From Ruminococcaceae bacterium R-25 (GTDB lineage Bacteria; Bacillota; Clostridia; Saccharofermentanales; Saccharofermentanaceae), in contig QGFZ01000002.1 of assembly GCA_003149065.1 (NCBI GenBank), positions 620,001 through 684,000 of the forward strand: DNA of 64,000 bases, written 5' to 3'. Below, piece by piece: positions 34,251 to 41,967 of the stretch. Under the pieces are notes generated by a model. The model saw nothing but the letters and a program-made list of their open reading frames with translations. It did no database searches and was not told the DNA's origin. The first letter of the stretch is position 1, and each line of letters begins with the position of its first letter. The position numbers were made by a program, and so were the translations under genes.

Positions 34251-34279
34251 AAAGCCCGCTTCACTTTAAAGCGGGCTTT
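34251..34279. terminator. Bidirectional terminator between ispF and ispD
   Basis: AAAGCCCGCTT (34251-34261) pairs perfectly with AAGCGGGCTTT (34269-34279). T runs follow on the plus strand, and the complementary A stretch serves minus-strand transcripts. It can end both converging operons. Confidence 0.9.
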
Positions 34280-34286
34280 TTAAGTA

Positions 34287-35036
34287 TCAGTCGTGGAAAG
34301 GTTCACTGTCCCCTCTGTTTCTTATGATCTCTGAGGCAAATGCAATATCTTCCGGAGTAGTTATCTTGAGGTTTGAATAAAAGCCCTTTGTAAGATAGAC
34401 ATCAATGCCGCACATTTCCGCGAGTGCCGTATCATCGGTTGCGGTAATGCCCTGGTCTATTGCTTTTATATAGCATGTCTCGATATCTTTGAACTTGAAT
34501 CCCTGAGGGGTAAGGATCTCATAGAACCTGGACCTGTCAGGTGTGGAAGTTACTTTGATTTCGCCTGAGGATAATTTATCGACCTCTTTCAATGTGTTCT
34601 TAACAGGAACTGCAGAAGCACATACAGAGTGGTCTTTGAGTCCGTCGATGCAGGCTTTTATCTCTTCTGAGGTAACAAGGCATCTCGCACCGTCATGCAC
34701 GAGAACAAGGTCATCGTCTTCCGCATCGTTTATCATGTTAAGACCAAGGGATACAGATTCTGTCCTGGTACTTCCTCCCAATGTGAAAATGATCTTTATG
34801 TCGGCGAAGTATTCGGCACACATTGCCTTAAGGATTCCCAAAAGATCTTCTGTCGTTACGAGTATTATCCTGTAATCAAGTCCGACATACCTTTCTCTGC
34901 AGATCTCGGCAATTGCATCCAAAGTCCTCAGGATCACAGGTCTGCCTTCAACAGTCCTCATAAGTTTTGGCTGGCCTGCACCCATTCTTGTTCCGCTGCC
35001 TGCGGCCGGTATCAGAAAATAACATTTGAGACTCAT
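34287..35036 (-). CDS. ispD: 2-C-methyl-D-erythritol 4-phosphate cytidylyltransferase
   Basis: 249 residues from ATG 35036 with AGGAGGT upstream. N-terminal nucleotidyltransferase signature IPAAGSGTRMGAGQPKLM (CTP binding), LGGSTRTESV, VLVHDGARCLV and KNTLKE. The C-terminal TPQGFKFKDI and TATDDTALAEMCGI match IspD. It makes CDP-ME in the non-mevalonate isoprenoid pathway. It lies 15 nt after radA and converges on ispF. Confidence 0.94.
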   Translation of the reverse strand: MSLKCYFLIPAAGSGTRMGAGQPKLMRTVEGRPVILRTLDAIAEICRERYVGLDYRIILVTTEDLLGILKAMCAEYFADIKIIFTLGGSTRTESVSLGLNMINDAEDDDLVLVHDGARCLVTSEEIKACIDGLKDHSVCASAVPVKNTLKEVDKLSSGEIKVTSTPDRSRFYEILTPQGFKFKDIETCYIKAIDQGITATDDTALAEMCGIDVYLTKGFYSNLKITTPEDIAFASEIIRNRGDSEPFHD

Positions 35037-35051
35037 ATGAATACCTCCTGC

Positions 35052-36470
35052 TTATGAGAACAGTATATCAGCTGCTTCCTTTAAGTTATCTGCATAAATG
35101 AATTCAGGAACGGGATTGCCTGCAAAAACATCAGCAGAAGCATTGGCGAGTTCTTTTTCGAGTGCGTCTTTGGAACTGCCGGGAAGTACTACTGTCGTGA
35201 TGCCGAGTCTTGCGGATGCAAGGCACCTCTTAAGGATCCTGGAAACAGGTCTGATCTCGCCTGACAAACCGACTTCGCCTAATATCAGGGTATTGGGTCT
35301 TGCACTTACACCTCTTGCTGAAGATACGGTAGCCATGCAGACTGCCAGATCGGTAACAGGATCTGATACTTTAAGGCCTCCGATAACATTTACGAAACAA
35401 TCCTTTGAAGTAAGGCCGAGATTCAGCATTTTCTCGCAGACTGCAAGGAGCATGAGGACACGGCTCCTCTCCGGTCCTGATGTCATTCTCTGCGGAGTCG
35501 GATAAACGCTCTCGGTGCAGAGTGCCTGTACTTCGATCGTAAGGGCATCGTTGCCTTCGAGTGTGGAAGTCAGTACCGAACCGGGGCTGTTAAGAGGCCT
35601 TCCTGCTACGAGCAGGGCCTTGGAACTGTCAACAGGGATAAGTCCTGTCTCGCCCATCTCGAAGAAGCATATCTCATTGGATCTTCCGAATCTGTTCTTG
35701 GCAGATCTGATTATCCTGTATCCGCCTGTGGCATCACCCTCAAAACCCAATACCGTATCGACCATGTGTTCAATAGTCTTAGGACCGGCAATGGAGCCGT
35801 CTTTGGCTATATGACCGACCATTATGATCGTTATGTTATTTGTCTTGGCGATACGGATGAGGCCTGCAGCAACTTCTCTGATCTGCGCAACACCGCCGGG
35901 TGTTCCGGCGACCTGTTCGGAATACAGAGTCTGGATAGAGTCTATGATCGCAAGGCAAGGCTTATGCGCCTTAAGCTGTTCTGCAATAGCTTCGAATCTG
36001 GTCTCTCCACAGATAAGAATATCGCGCTTTATCTTGAGCCTTGTTGCTCTCATCCCTATCTGGGCAGGAGATTCCTCGCCTGAGATATAAAGGATCTCTC
36101 CTTCGGCTTTATAAGAATCTGCGAGCTGCATGAGGATGGTTGATTTGCCGATTCCCGGTTCGCCTGCAACGAGCGTAACGGAGCCTTCGGTAATGCCGCC
36201 TCCGAAAAGAACATCAAGGCTGGGAATGCCGGTCGAGTGCCTCTTGTAGTTTTCTTTGCCTGCTTCGCTGAGCCTTACCGTTACGGCAGAGTCAGTCCAT
36301 GAATACTGGTTAGCGGTAAAAGCCGGTGAATCGGTCTTTGCCTTGGCAGGGGCCTTCTCGGAGGGTGCTTCAACGAAGGTATTGAACATGCCGCAGCCGG
36401 GACACTTGCCCATCCAGCCGGATGTCTCATAACCGCATTCCTTACAGAAAAAAGTTGTCTTCTTAGCCAT
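35052..36470 (-). CDS. radA: DNA repair protein RadA (Sms)
   Basis: 472 residues from ATG 36470, preceded by GGGCGGAT; a start 11 codons upstream has no ribosome site. The C4 zinc finger has C9, C12, C23 and C26. Next come a RecA-like ATPase (VAGEPGIGKSTILMQ), the RadA motif SAKNRFGRSNE, and a Lon-like C-terminal domain (LILGEVGLSGEIRPVSR). RadA is a DnaB-like helicase that helps branch migration in recombination. ispD is downstream in the same operon, an arrangement also seen in other Bacillota. Confidence 0.96.
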   Translation of the reverse strand: MAKKTTFFCKECGYETSGWMGKCPGCGMFNTFVEAPSEKAPAKAKTDSPAFTANQYSWTDSAVTVRLSEAGKENYKRHSTGIPSLDVLFGGGITEGSVTLVAGEPGIGKSTILMQLADSYKAEGEILYISGEESPAQIGMRATRLKIKRDILICGETRFEAIAEQLKAHKPCLAIIDSIQTLYSEQVAGTPGGVAQIREVAAGLIRIAKTNNITIIMVGHIAKDGSIAGPKTIEHMVDTVLGFEGDATGGYRIIRSAKNRFGRSNEICFFEMGETGLIPVDSSKALLVAGRPLNSPGSVLTSTLEGNDALTIEVQALCTESVYPTPQRMTSGPERSRVLMLLAVCEKMLNLGLTSKDCFVNVIGGLKVSDPVTDLAVCMATVSSARGVSARPNTLILGEVGLSGEIRPVSRILKRCLASARLGITTVVLPGSSKDALEKELANASADVFAGNPVPEFIYADNLKEAADILFS

Positions 36471-36501
36471 ATTTATATCCGCCCATATCTTTATTAATTG
36501 C

Positions 36502-36510
36502 ATTATAACA
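36502..36510 (-). promoter_or_regulatory. Extended -10 of radA-ispD
   Basis: On the minus strand TGTTATAAT (extended -10) lies 31 nt before the radA start codon. No clear -35 is visible. Confidence 0.5.
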
Positions 36511-36532
36511 AAGGCCGGGGTCTAATAATGGG

Positions 36533-36566
36533 ACAAAAAAAGGCTGCAGTGGTATCCTGCAGCCTT
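36533..36566 (-). terminator. Rho-independent terminator of dapL
   Basis: Read on the minus strand, AAGGCTGCAG (36566-36557) pairs perfectly with CTGCAGCCTT (36549-36540) around a 7-nt loop, and seven to eight T follow. Confidence 0.88.
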
Positions 36567-36589
36567 CCGGTTGTATTTGTTCTTGTTTC

Positions 36590-37771
36590 TTACAGTGTTT
36601 TAAAGAACTCGCAAGCTTTCAAAGTATTTTCGTAAGAACCGAAAGCTGTGAGACGGAAGTAGCCTGCGCCGTTCTCGCCGAAGCCTTCTCCGGGTGTTCC
36701 TACGATTCCGAAGCGGTTAAGGATAGAATCGAAGAATTCCCAACCGCCCATGTTGTCAGGGCACTTGAGCCAGATGTAAGGTGAGTTTACGCCGCCTGTG
36801 AAGTAGATGCCCTTTGCGGTAAATACTTCAGCAAGAGCAGCTGCGTTGCGCTTATAGTAAGCGATATTTGCTTTGCAGTCTTCAAGACCCTGGCCGGAAA
36901 GTGATGCGGCAGCACCTCTCTGTGTGATGTAGGATACGCCGTTGAACTTTGTAGCCTGGCGTCTTGACCAGAACTTGGAGAGCTTGATGCCGTCAGATTC
37001 AAGGCTGTCCGGAACTACTGTCCAACCGCATCTGACGCCTGTAAAGCCGGCGAACTTTGAGAATGAAGATATCTCGACAGCGCATGTGTCTGCACCGGGG
37101 ATCTCGTAGATCGTGTGAGGCTTGTCTTCTGTGATGAATGCTTCATATGCTGCATCGAAGATGATGAGTGAACCTGTCTTAAGTGCGAAGTTGACCCATG
37201 CTGTGAGGCCTTCGTAGCTGTAGACTGCGCCTGTCGGATTGTTAGGTGAGCAGATGTAGATTACGGAAGGTTCGATGTTTGTGTTTTCGGGCGGGAGAGG
37301 AAGGAAATCATTCTCCTTGTTTCCTGCAACATATGAGATCTTTCTGCCGTTCATGAGGTTTGAATCTACATAAACAGGGTATACGGGGTCAGGTACGATT
37401 ACCGGGTTGTCGCCTAAAACATCAGGGAGATTTCCCAAATCGCTCTTAGCGCCGTCGCCTACATAGATGGTCTCAGGTGATATTGAAACGCCTAAGTACT
37501 TATAGTGGTCTGAAATAGCGTTTCTTAAGAAATCGTAGCCGTATTCCGGCGGATAACCGTGGAATGTTTCCTTGCTTGCCATCTCTTTTACGGCATCTTC
37601 CATAGCTTTTGTGACTGACTGGGGAAGGGGGAGAGTTACGTCACCGATTCCCATTCTGATGATCTCACGGTCAGGGTTTTCAGCCTGGAATTTCTTGACA
37701 CGCTTAGCGATGTCGGAGAAGAGGTAGGTTTCTTTTACGTCGAGGAAATGAGTGTTGAGCTTGATGTCCAT
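36590..37771 (-). CDS. dapL: LL-diaminopimelate aminotransferase
   Basis: 393 residues from ATG 37771 (GTGAGG upstream). PLP-dependent class I aminotransferase converting tetrahydrodipicolinate directly to LL-diaminopimelate. Diagnostic stretches: the N-terminal FLDVKETYLFSDIAKRV, IRMGIGDVTLPLP, FHGYPPEYGYDFLR, YICSPNNPTGAVY and the lysine motif SSFSKFAGFTGVRCGWTV. Length fits the DapL family. Its product is the substrate of DapF, which is found here fused to CarB, so this organism appears to use the DapL variant of lysine synthesis. Confidence 0.95.
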   Translation of the reverse strand: MDIKLNTHFLDVKETYLFSDIAKRVKKFQAENPDREIIRMGIGDVTLPLPQSVTKAMEDAVKEMASKETFHGYPPEYGYDFLRNAISDHYKYLGVSISPETIYVGDGAKSDLGNLPDVLGDNPVIVPDPVYPVYVDSNLMNGRKISYVAGNKENDFLPLPPENTNIEPSVIYICSPNNPTGAVYSYEGLTAWVNFALKTGSLIIFDAAYEAFITEDKPHTIYEIPGADTCAVEISSFSKFAGFTGVRCGWTVVPDSLESDGIKLSKFWSRRQATKFNGVSYITQRGAAASLSGQGLEDCKANIAYYKRNAAALAEVFTAKGIYFTGGVNSPYIWLKCPDNMGGWEFFDSILNRFGIVGTPGEGFGENGAGYFRLTAFGSYENTLKACEFFKTL

Positions 37772-37803
37772 GTTCTTACCTCACATCAAATAAATTTGGG
37801 AAC

Positions 37804-37834
37804 ATTTTAACACCGGACAAAAAGGAACTGACAA
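37804..37834 (-). promoter_or_regulatory. Candidate dapL promoter
   Basis: On the minus strand, TTGTCA (37834-37829), a 19-nt spacer and TAAAAT (37809-37804) with a TGT extension. It lies 32 nt before the dapL start. The match is moderate. Confidence 0.4.
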
Positions 37835-37892
37835 AAATGTTTTCGTACACATGCACAAATGATTGACCGAAAATATCGTTCCGGTTTGAAAA

Positions 37893-37922
37893 TTATCAGT
37901 TAATTGCCGTAGAGTGTATAAT
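37893..37922 (+). promoter_or_regulatory. Promoter of the AMP-ligase-like gene
   Basis: TTATCA (37893-37898), an 18-nt spacer and TATAAT (37917-37922), the same form as the ktrB promoter. The leader is about 40 nt and has GGAGAG (37958-37963) before a TTG start. Confidence 0.55.
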
Positions 37923-37967
37923 AAACGCGTCTAGGTTATTGCTTTGCATATGTGACGGAGAGAAGCT

Positions 37968-39746
37968 TTGGAAAGTCAGTGGAGTGTCTTTTATCCAGAT
38001 AATTACGCAAATCCTGCTACTGATACGGATGAGACTCTTTACATGCGTATCAAGAGGGCTTGCACCAGATATCCTGACAGGGTCGCTCTCGAATACGGTG
38101 CCAGGAAGATCCTTTATTCAACGCTACTTTCCATGATCGATGAAGTTGCGGTCTCATGGAAAAAATTGGGAGTTCAGAAAGGCGATGTGGTAATGATCGT
38201 CATGGGCAATAACCCCATAAACATCCTGAGCGTTTATGCCCTTGATAAGATCGGTGCTTCGGCTGCCATATCAGTTCCGAATCTTGCTACCGAATATTTC
38301 GTCGGATATGCGAACTGCGTCAATGCAAAGTACTGCGTAATGAGCTGCAACCAGTATCTCAATTATTCATCCGTCCTTAAGGAAACCTCCATTAAGACGG
38401 TCATTATAGGCAAATACAGGGAAACATCGGTAGGCATTACCAAGGTTAAGATCCTTCTCTATCCTTTGGCAAGTTACGATACGCCGAAGCCCAAAAACAT
38501 TCCCGAAGGGATAACGCTCAAATACTGGAAGGATGCTTTCCCGATCAACAATAATTCAACGTCTCATGAGAATTCTCCTCATGACAGAGATAATAACAGG
38601 ACGGTCTTATATCTGTTCCCGAGTCTTCCGGTTGAGTGCAAAGCGGCTGAATTTAATGCCAGAAGCTTAAATGTGTCAGCTAATACGGCCGAGATGGTCC
38701 TTAAGGCAAATGAGGATCTTACGGGCAAACCTGCAAGAATGCTCTGTCTTAATGAGGCATGCTTCTCATTCGGATTTTTATTCGGAATCCATAGTCTTTT
38801 GTCCTGCGGACAGACGGCCCTGCTTTTTACCTGGTATAACGCTGACAAGATATTTTTTGCGATCAGAAAGTATAAGCCTGATGTTCTTATCGGTTATACC
38901 AGCACGGTTGCTTCGATCAACAAGGCAGGCTGGCCATCAGACATCTTAAAGAGCGTGGACAGGATCATTGTAGGAGGAGGCCTTCTTACCAGCAGCCAGA
39001 AGGCAATGCTGTTTGAGAAAGCGCATTCTTCGGGAAAGAAACTGTCTGTATGTTCGATTACAGGATGTGATGATCTGCTTGCATATGCGTACGGTCCGTC
39101 TGATCTTCAGAGCGACAGACTGCTGGGTTTCCCGCTGCCGGGAATCATCATGCGCATTGCTGATCCCGATACGGGCCTTGATGTTCCCGAAGGTGCAGAA
39201 GGCGAGATAATAGTATGCTCGCCGATATCGGGATTTTACGGATCCGCCGAGGAGCTGACCACCTCTCCCAGGTACAGAAAACTTCCGGACGGCAGGATCT
39301 GGTACTTTACCGGAAATATCGGCAAACAGGATGGAAACAAAATGTTTTATCTTGTCGCCAGCAAGAGCAGAGCGGTCAGGATCGGCAGTTATCCTATATA
39401 TCCGAGCAAAGTGGATGAAGTCGTTCAGATGACAGAAGGTGTGACTGAAGCATGTACCGTAGTTATCGACAGGGCGGAAGGTTCTTTCCTTGTTACGGCT
39501 GTAGTTCCGGCCGAGGAGTATTTTTTCGACAATTCACTTATGGAAGACTTAAGAGAACGTATCAGGTCCGAATGCGAGCTGACGCTCCATGAATCTATGA
39601 GACCGTCTGAAATAGCATTCTTTGCATCGCTTCCCAGAAATTCAAAAGGCGTTATCGATTATGATGCCGTCAAAGAAAAGGTCGAAATGCTTCAAATTGA
39701 CGTCAATATGGACGAAAATCTTACAGAAACGCCACCTGCTGATTAA
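37968..39746 (+). CDS. Degenerate AMP-dependent synthetase/ligase-like protein
   Basis: 592 residues from TTG 37968 (GGAGAG upstream). The overall plan is that of the ANL superfamily (acyl-CoA synthetases, NRPS A domains): KRACTRYPDRVALEYG near the start, a core at 60-430, and a C-terminal subdomain. Key motifs are damaged. The P-loop normally [ST]SGTTG[RKxP] reads LFPSLPVE (about 216-223). The A8 aspartate in YxTGD is N450 (FTGNIGKQDGN). The C-terminal catalytic Lys position in PRNSKGVIDYD is V562. Adenylation activity is therefore unlikely. It may act as a binding or scaffold paralogue. It stands before a DUF885 lipoprotein, 83 nt away. Confidence 0.75.
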   Translation: MESQWSVFYPDNYANPATDTDETLYMRIKRACTRYPDRVALEYGARKILYSTLLSMIDEVAVSWKKLGVQKGDVVMIVMGNNPINILSVYALDKIGASAAISVPNLATEYFVGYANCVNAKYCVMSCNQYLNYSSVLKETSIKTVIIGKYRETSVGITKVKILLYPLASYDTPKPKNIPEGITLKYWKDAFPINNNSTSHENSPHDRDNNRTVLYLFPSLPVECKAAEFNARSLNVSANTAEMVLKANEDLTGKPARMLCLNEACFSFGFLFGIHSLLSCGQTALLFTWYNADKIFFAIRKYKPDVLIGYTSTVASINKAGWPSDILKSVDRIIVGGGLLTSSQKAMLFEKAHSSGKKLSVCSITGCDDLLAYAYGPSDLQSDRLLGFPLPGIIMRIADPDTGLDVPEGAEGEIIVCSPISGFYGSAEELTTSPRYRKLPDGRIWYFTGNIGKQDGNKMFYLVASKSRAVRIGSYPIYPSKVDEVVQMTEGVTEACTVVIDRAEGSFLVTAVVPAEEYFFDNSLMEDLRERIRSECELTLHESMRPSEIAFFASLPRNSKGVIDYDAVKEKVEMLQIDVNMDENLTETPPAD

Positions 39747-39829
39747 AAAAGTATATCGATTCCGTGATATTATTTGTACAGCGTTTATACGGGGATAAGC
39801 GTTGGAATAATGGATAAGGAGTTGATTTA

Positions 39830-41800
39830 ATGCGTTTTTTTTCAAAAAGGCTGACAGCGGTCATCTGTTGCTTTGCTATGATTTTGTCCCTTGCGGGCTG
39901 CATGGGCGGTTCTGTCCGTCACGCTTCCAGGGAAACGGGCGGAAACAGCAAACTCGAAAACGGTTACACGGAACCCATAACCACGATCTCAAATCCGTCT
40001 ACAGGTACTTCTGCAGATCCTACATCCAAACCAAAGAAAACTATTAATTCCGCAGATGATCTGACATATCCGGATCATGTTGCGACTTATGAGGAGATTC
40101 ATCCGGACCATGCACCCGGTACGGTAAGCGGTAATATTGCCGTTAATCTTCTTTCTGAGATCGAAATGGATATACTCCGTCACGAGATCACCAGCTATGC
40201 TGACATTGTTATCCTTTTCGAAAATCCGGAAAAATTCGGCCTCGATGTTAAGGATGCAACGTGGGGAGATTTTATTACAGCTGATGAATACGACGAGGAA
40301 AAGCAGTATTACCAAAACCAGTTAAACAGGCTTCTTACGATCGATTACGAGTCACTTAAGGGTGATGACAGGATCTGTTACGATAAACTCGTTTATGACT
40401 GCGAAGAGAACGTCTATAGCTATTCATATACGGCATTCTATTACTACACGATGGTCTTTAATTATCTTGTCGGACCGCAGTCGGAGATATTGTTCATCCT
40501 GGATGTTTTTTCGTTTAAAACGGTTGAGGATGCAGAGAATTATATACTGCTCATAAAAGACCTCGACAGGTATTACGATTATATGTGCGCGTATGAGGAG
40601 ACCAGAGCCAGAATAGGCTGGGCTTCATCTGATGACAGCTATGAAGAAGCTGCGAAATCATTCGACAATCTCGTTAAGCAGAAAGACGACTGTTTCCTCT
40701 ATCAGACTTTTGAAGAACGTCTGGACAATATAAAGGGCTTGTCATCAAGCGACAGGAGCAGGCTTATTTCAGAGCACGAAAAGGCAATGAAGGAAGTTGC
40801 TTTCCCTGAGTTTGAAGAATGCGCAACGAGAATGAGAAATCTCAAAGGCTCAGGCGGTACTGACAAGGGACTTTGCGAGTTCAAGGGCGGAGATGCTTAC
40901 TATGCAATGCTCACAAGGATCATGACTAATAACGGTGCCAGCATAAAGGAGACCACTGACGCGCTCGATAAGAGGATCGAGTATGTCTATAACGATTATT
41001 CGAGGATTGCATCTGCTAACCTTGACTGGTATAAAGAGTACAAGAACCATTCGTATTCCAAGGGTTCTTTGGAAAATAACCTCGATTTTCTTTTGGGATC
41101 GGTAAAGGCTGATTTCCCGGATGTTCCTGCGCATGAATATTACACGATGGATGTTCCTAAGGTGTTTGAGGATAATTTCTCGCCGGCAGCATATCTCGGT
41201 TATCACCTGGATAATTTCAATTCGAATCTTTTGATCATTAATCACAAGAGTGCAGACAGCGATAAGGATTTTGGCGTAACGGTAGCCCACGAAGCATATC
41301 CCGGACACATGTTCCAGTCGCTTTATACCAGGTCTCATACGAGCCATCCTTACATGTATCTTTCAGTCTCGACGGGTTATGCCGAGGGCTGGGCGGTCTA
41401 TGTTGAGAACTATTCGATGAAGTATTTCTCAGAAAATGGCATTAGCGATGCGATGAAGCTCGTAAGATATGAATCCGATCTCTCGCTCCTGGCCAGCACC
41501 AGAGTCGATTACGGAGTACATGTTGAGAACTGGTCGCTCAAGGATTGTGTGGATTATTTCAAGCAGTTCGGCTTCTCGGTTTCCGAGAAATCTTTCAAGA
41601 AATTCTACACGCTTATCGTTACGGATCCGGGCTACTATGCCAAGTACGGCATGGGTTATGTATGGACCCAGCAGATAATGGATGACATGCATTCCAAGTA
41701 CCCGGACAAGACGGACAGACAGATCCATACGGCTTATCTTGACTCACTTACAGGCACTTACGGACAGATAAGAAAGAACACCGAAGCGAACCTGGCATGA
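39830..41800 (+). CDS. DUF885-family lipoprotein (predicted zinc metallopeptidase-like)
   Basis: 656 residues from ATG 39830 (ATAAGGAGTTG upstream). A lipoprotein signal (SLAGC lipobox, Cys about residue 24) is followed by a Ser/Thr/Pro-rich linker to about residue 90 and then a long helical DUF885 domain. The family core is VAHEAYPGHMFQS, with HExxxxH residues H487, E488 and H493, then GYAEGWAVYVENY and YESDLSLLASTRVDYGVH. This resembles M32/M3-like zinc peptidase sites, and DUF885 proteins are generally viewed as secreted or surface metallopeptidases. Substrate unknown. A terminator follows. Confidence 0.88.
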   Translation: MRFFSKRLTAVICCFAMILSLAGCMGGSVRHASRETGGNSKLENGYTEPITTISNPSTGTSADPTSKPKKTINSADDLTYPDHVATYEEIHPDHAPGTVSGNIAVNLLSEIEMDILRHEITSYADIVILFENPEKFGLDVKDATWGDFITADEYDEEKQYYQNQLNRLLTIDYESLKGDDRICYDKLVYDCEENVYSYSYTAFYYYTMVFNYLVGPQSEILFILDVFSFKTVEDAENYILLIKDLDRYYDYMCAYEETRARIGWASSDDSYEEAAKSFDNLVKQKDDCFLYQTFEERLDNIKGLSSSDRSRLISEHEKAMKEVAFPEFEECATRMRNLKGSGGTDKGLCEFKGGDAYYAMLTRIMTNNGASIKETTDALDKRIEYVYNDYSRIASANLDWYKEYKNHSYSKGSLENNLDFLLGSVKADFPDVPAHEYYTMDVPKVFEDNFSPAAYLGYHLDNFNSNLLIINHKSADSDKDFGVTVAHEAYPGHMFQSLYTRSHTSHPYMYLSVSTGYAEGWAVYVENYSMKYFSENGISDAMKLVRYESDLSLLASTRVDYGVHVENWSLKDCVDYFKQFGFSVSEKSFKKFYTLIVTDPGYYAKYGMGYVWTQQIMDDMHSKYPDKTDRQIHTAYLDSLTGTYGQIRKNTEANLA

Positions 41801-41823
41801 GCATTGCCACAGAATTACACCAA

Positions 41824-41860
41824 AGACCCTGCAGGTACGGAGCCTGTAGGGCCTTTATTT
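41824..41860 (+). terminator. Rho-independent terminator after the DUF885 gene
   Basis: AGACCCTGCAGG (41824-41835) pairs with CCTGTAGGGCCT (41843-41854), with one G-U and one mismatch, then a TTTATTTTATT tail. Confidence 0.75.
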
Positions 41861-41928
41861 TATTGGGTTTTCACGAAAATTACCTTTTAATTAAATTTTA
41901 TATAAAATGATTGAGAAAATAATCGTTG

Positions 41929-41937
41929 TGTTATAAT
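41929..41937 (+). promoter_or_regulatory. Extended -10 of the PP2C-like/LysM gene
   Basis: TGTTATAAT is an extended -10. TTGAGA (41911-41916) lies 15 nt upstream as a suboptimal -35. ACGGAGGACGG (41955-41965) is the ribosome site. Confidence 0.5.
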
Positions 41938-41967
41938 TAACCTGAATATTTATACGGAGGACGGCTC

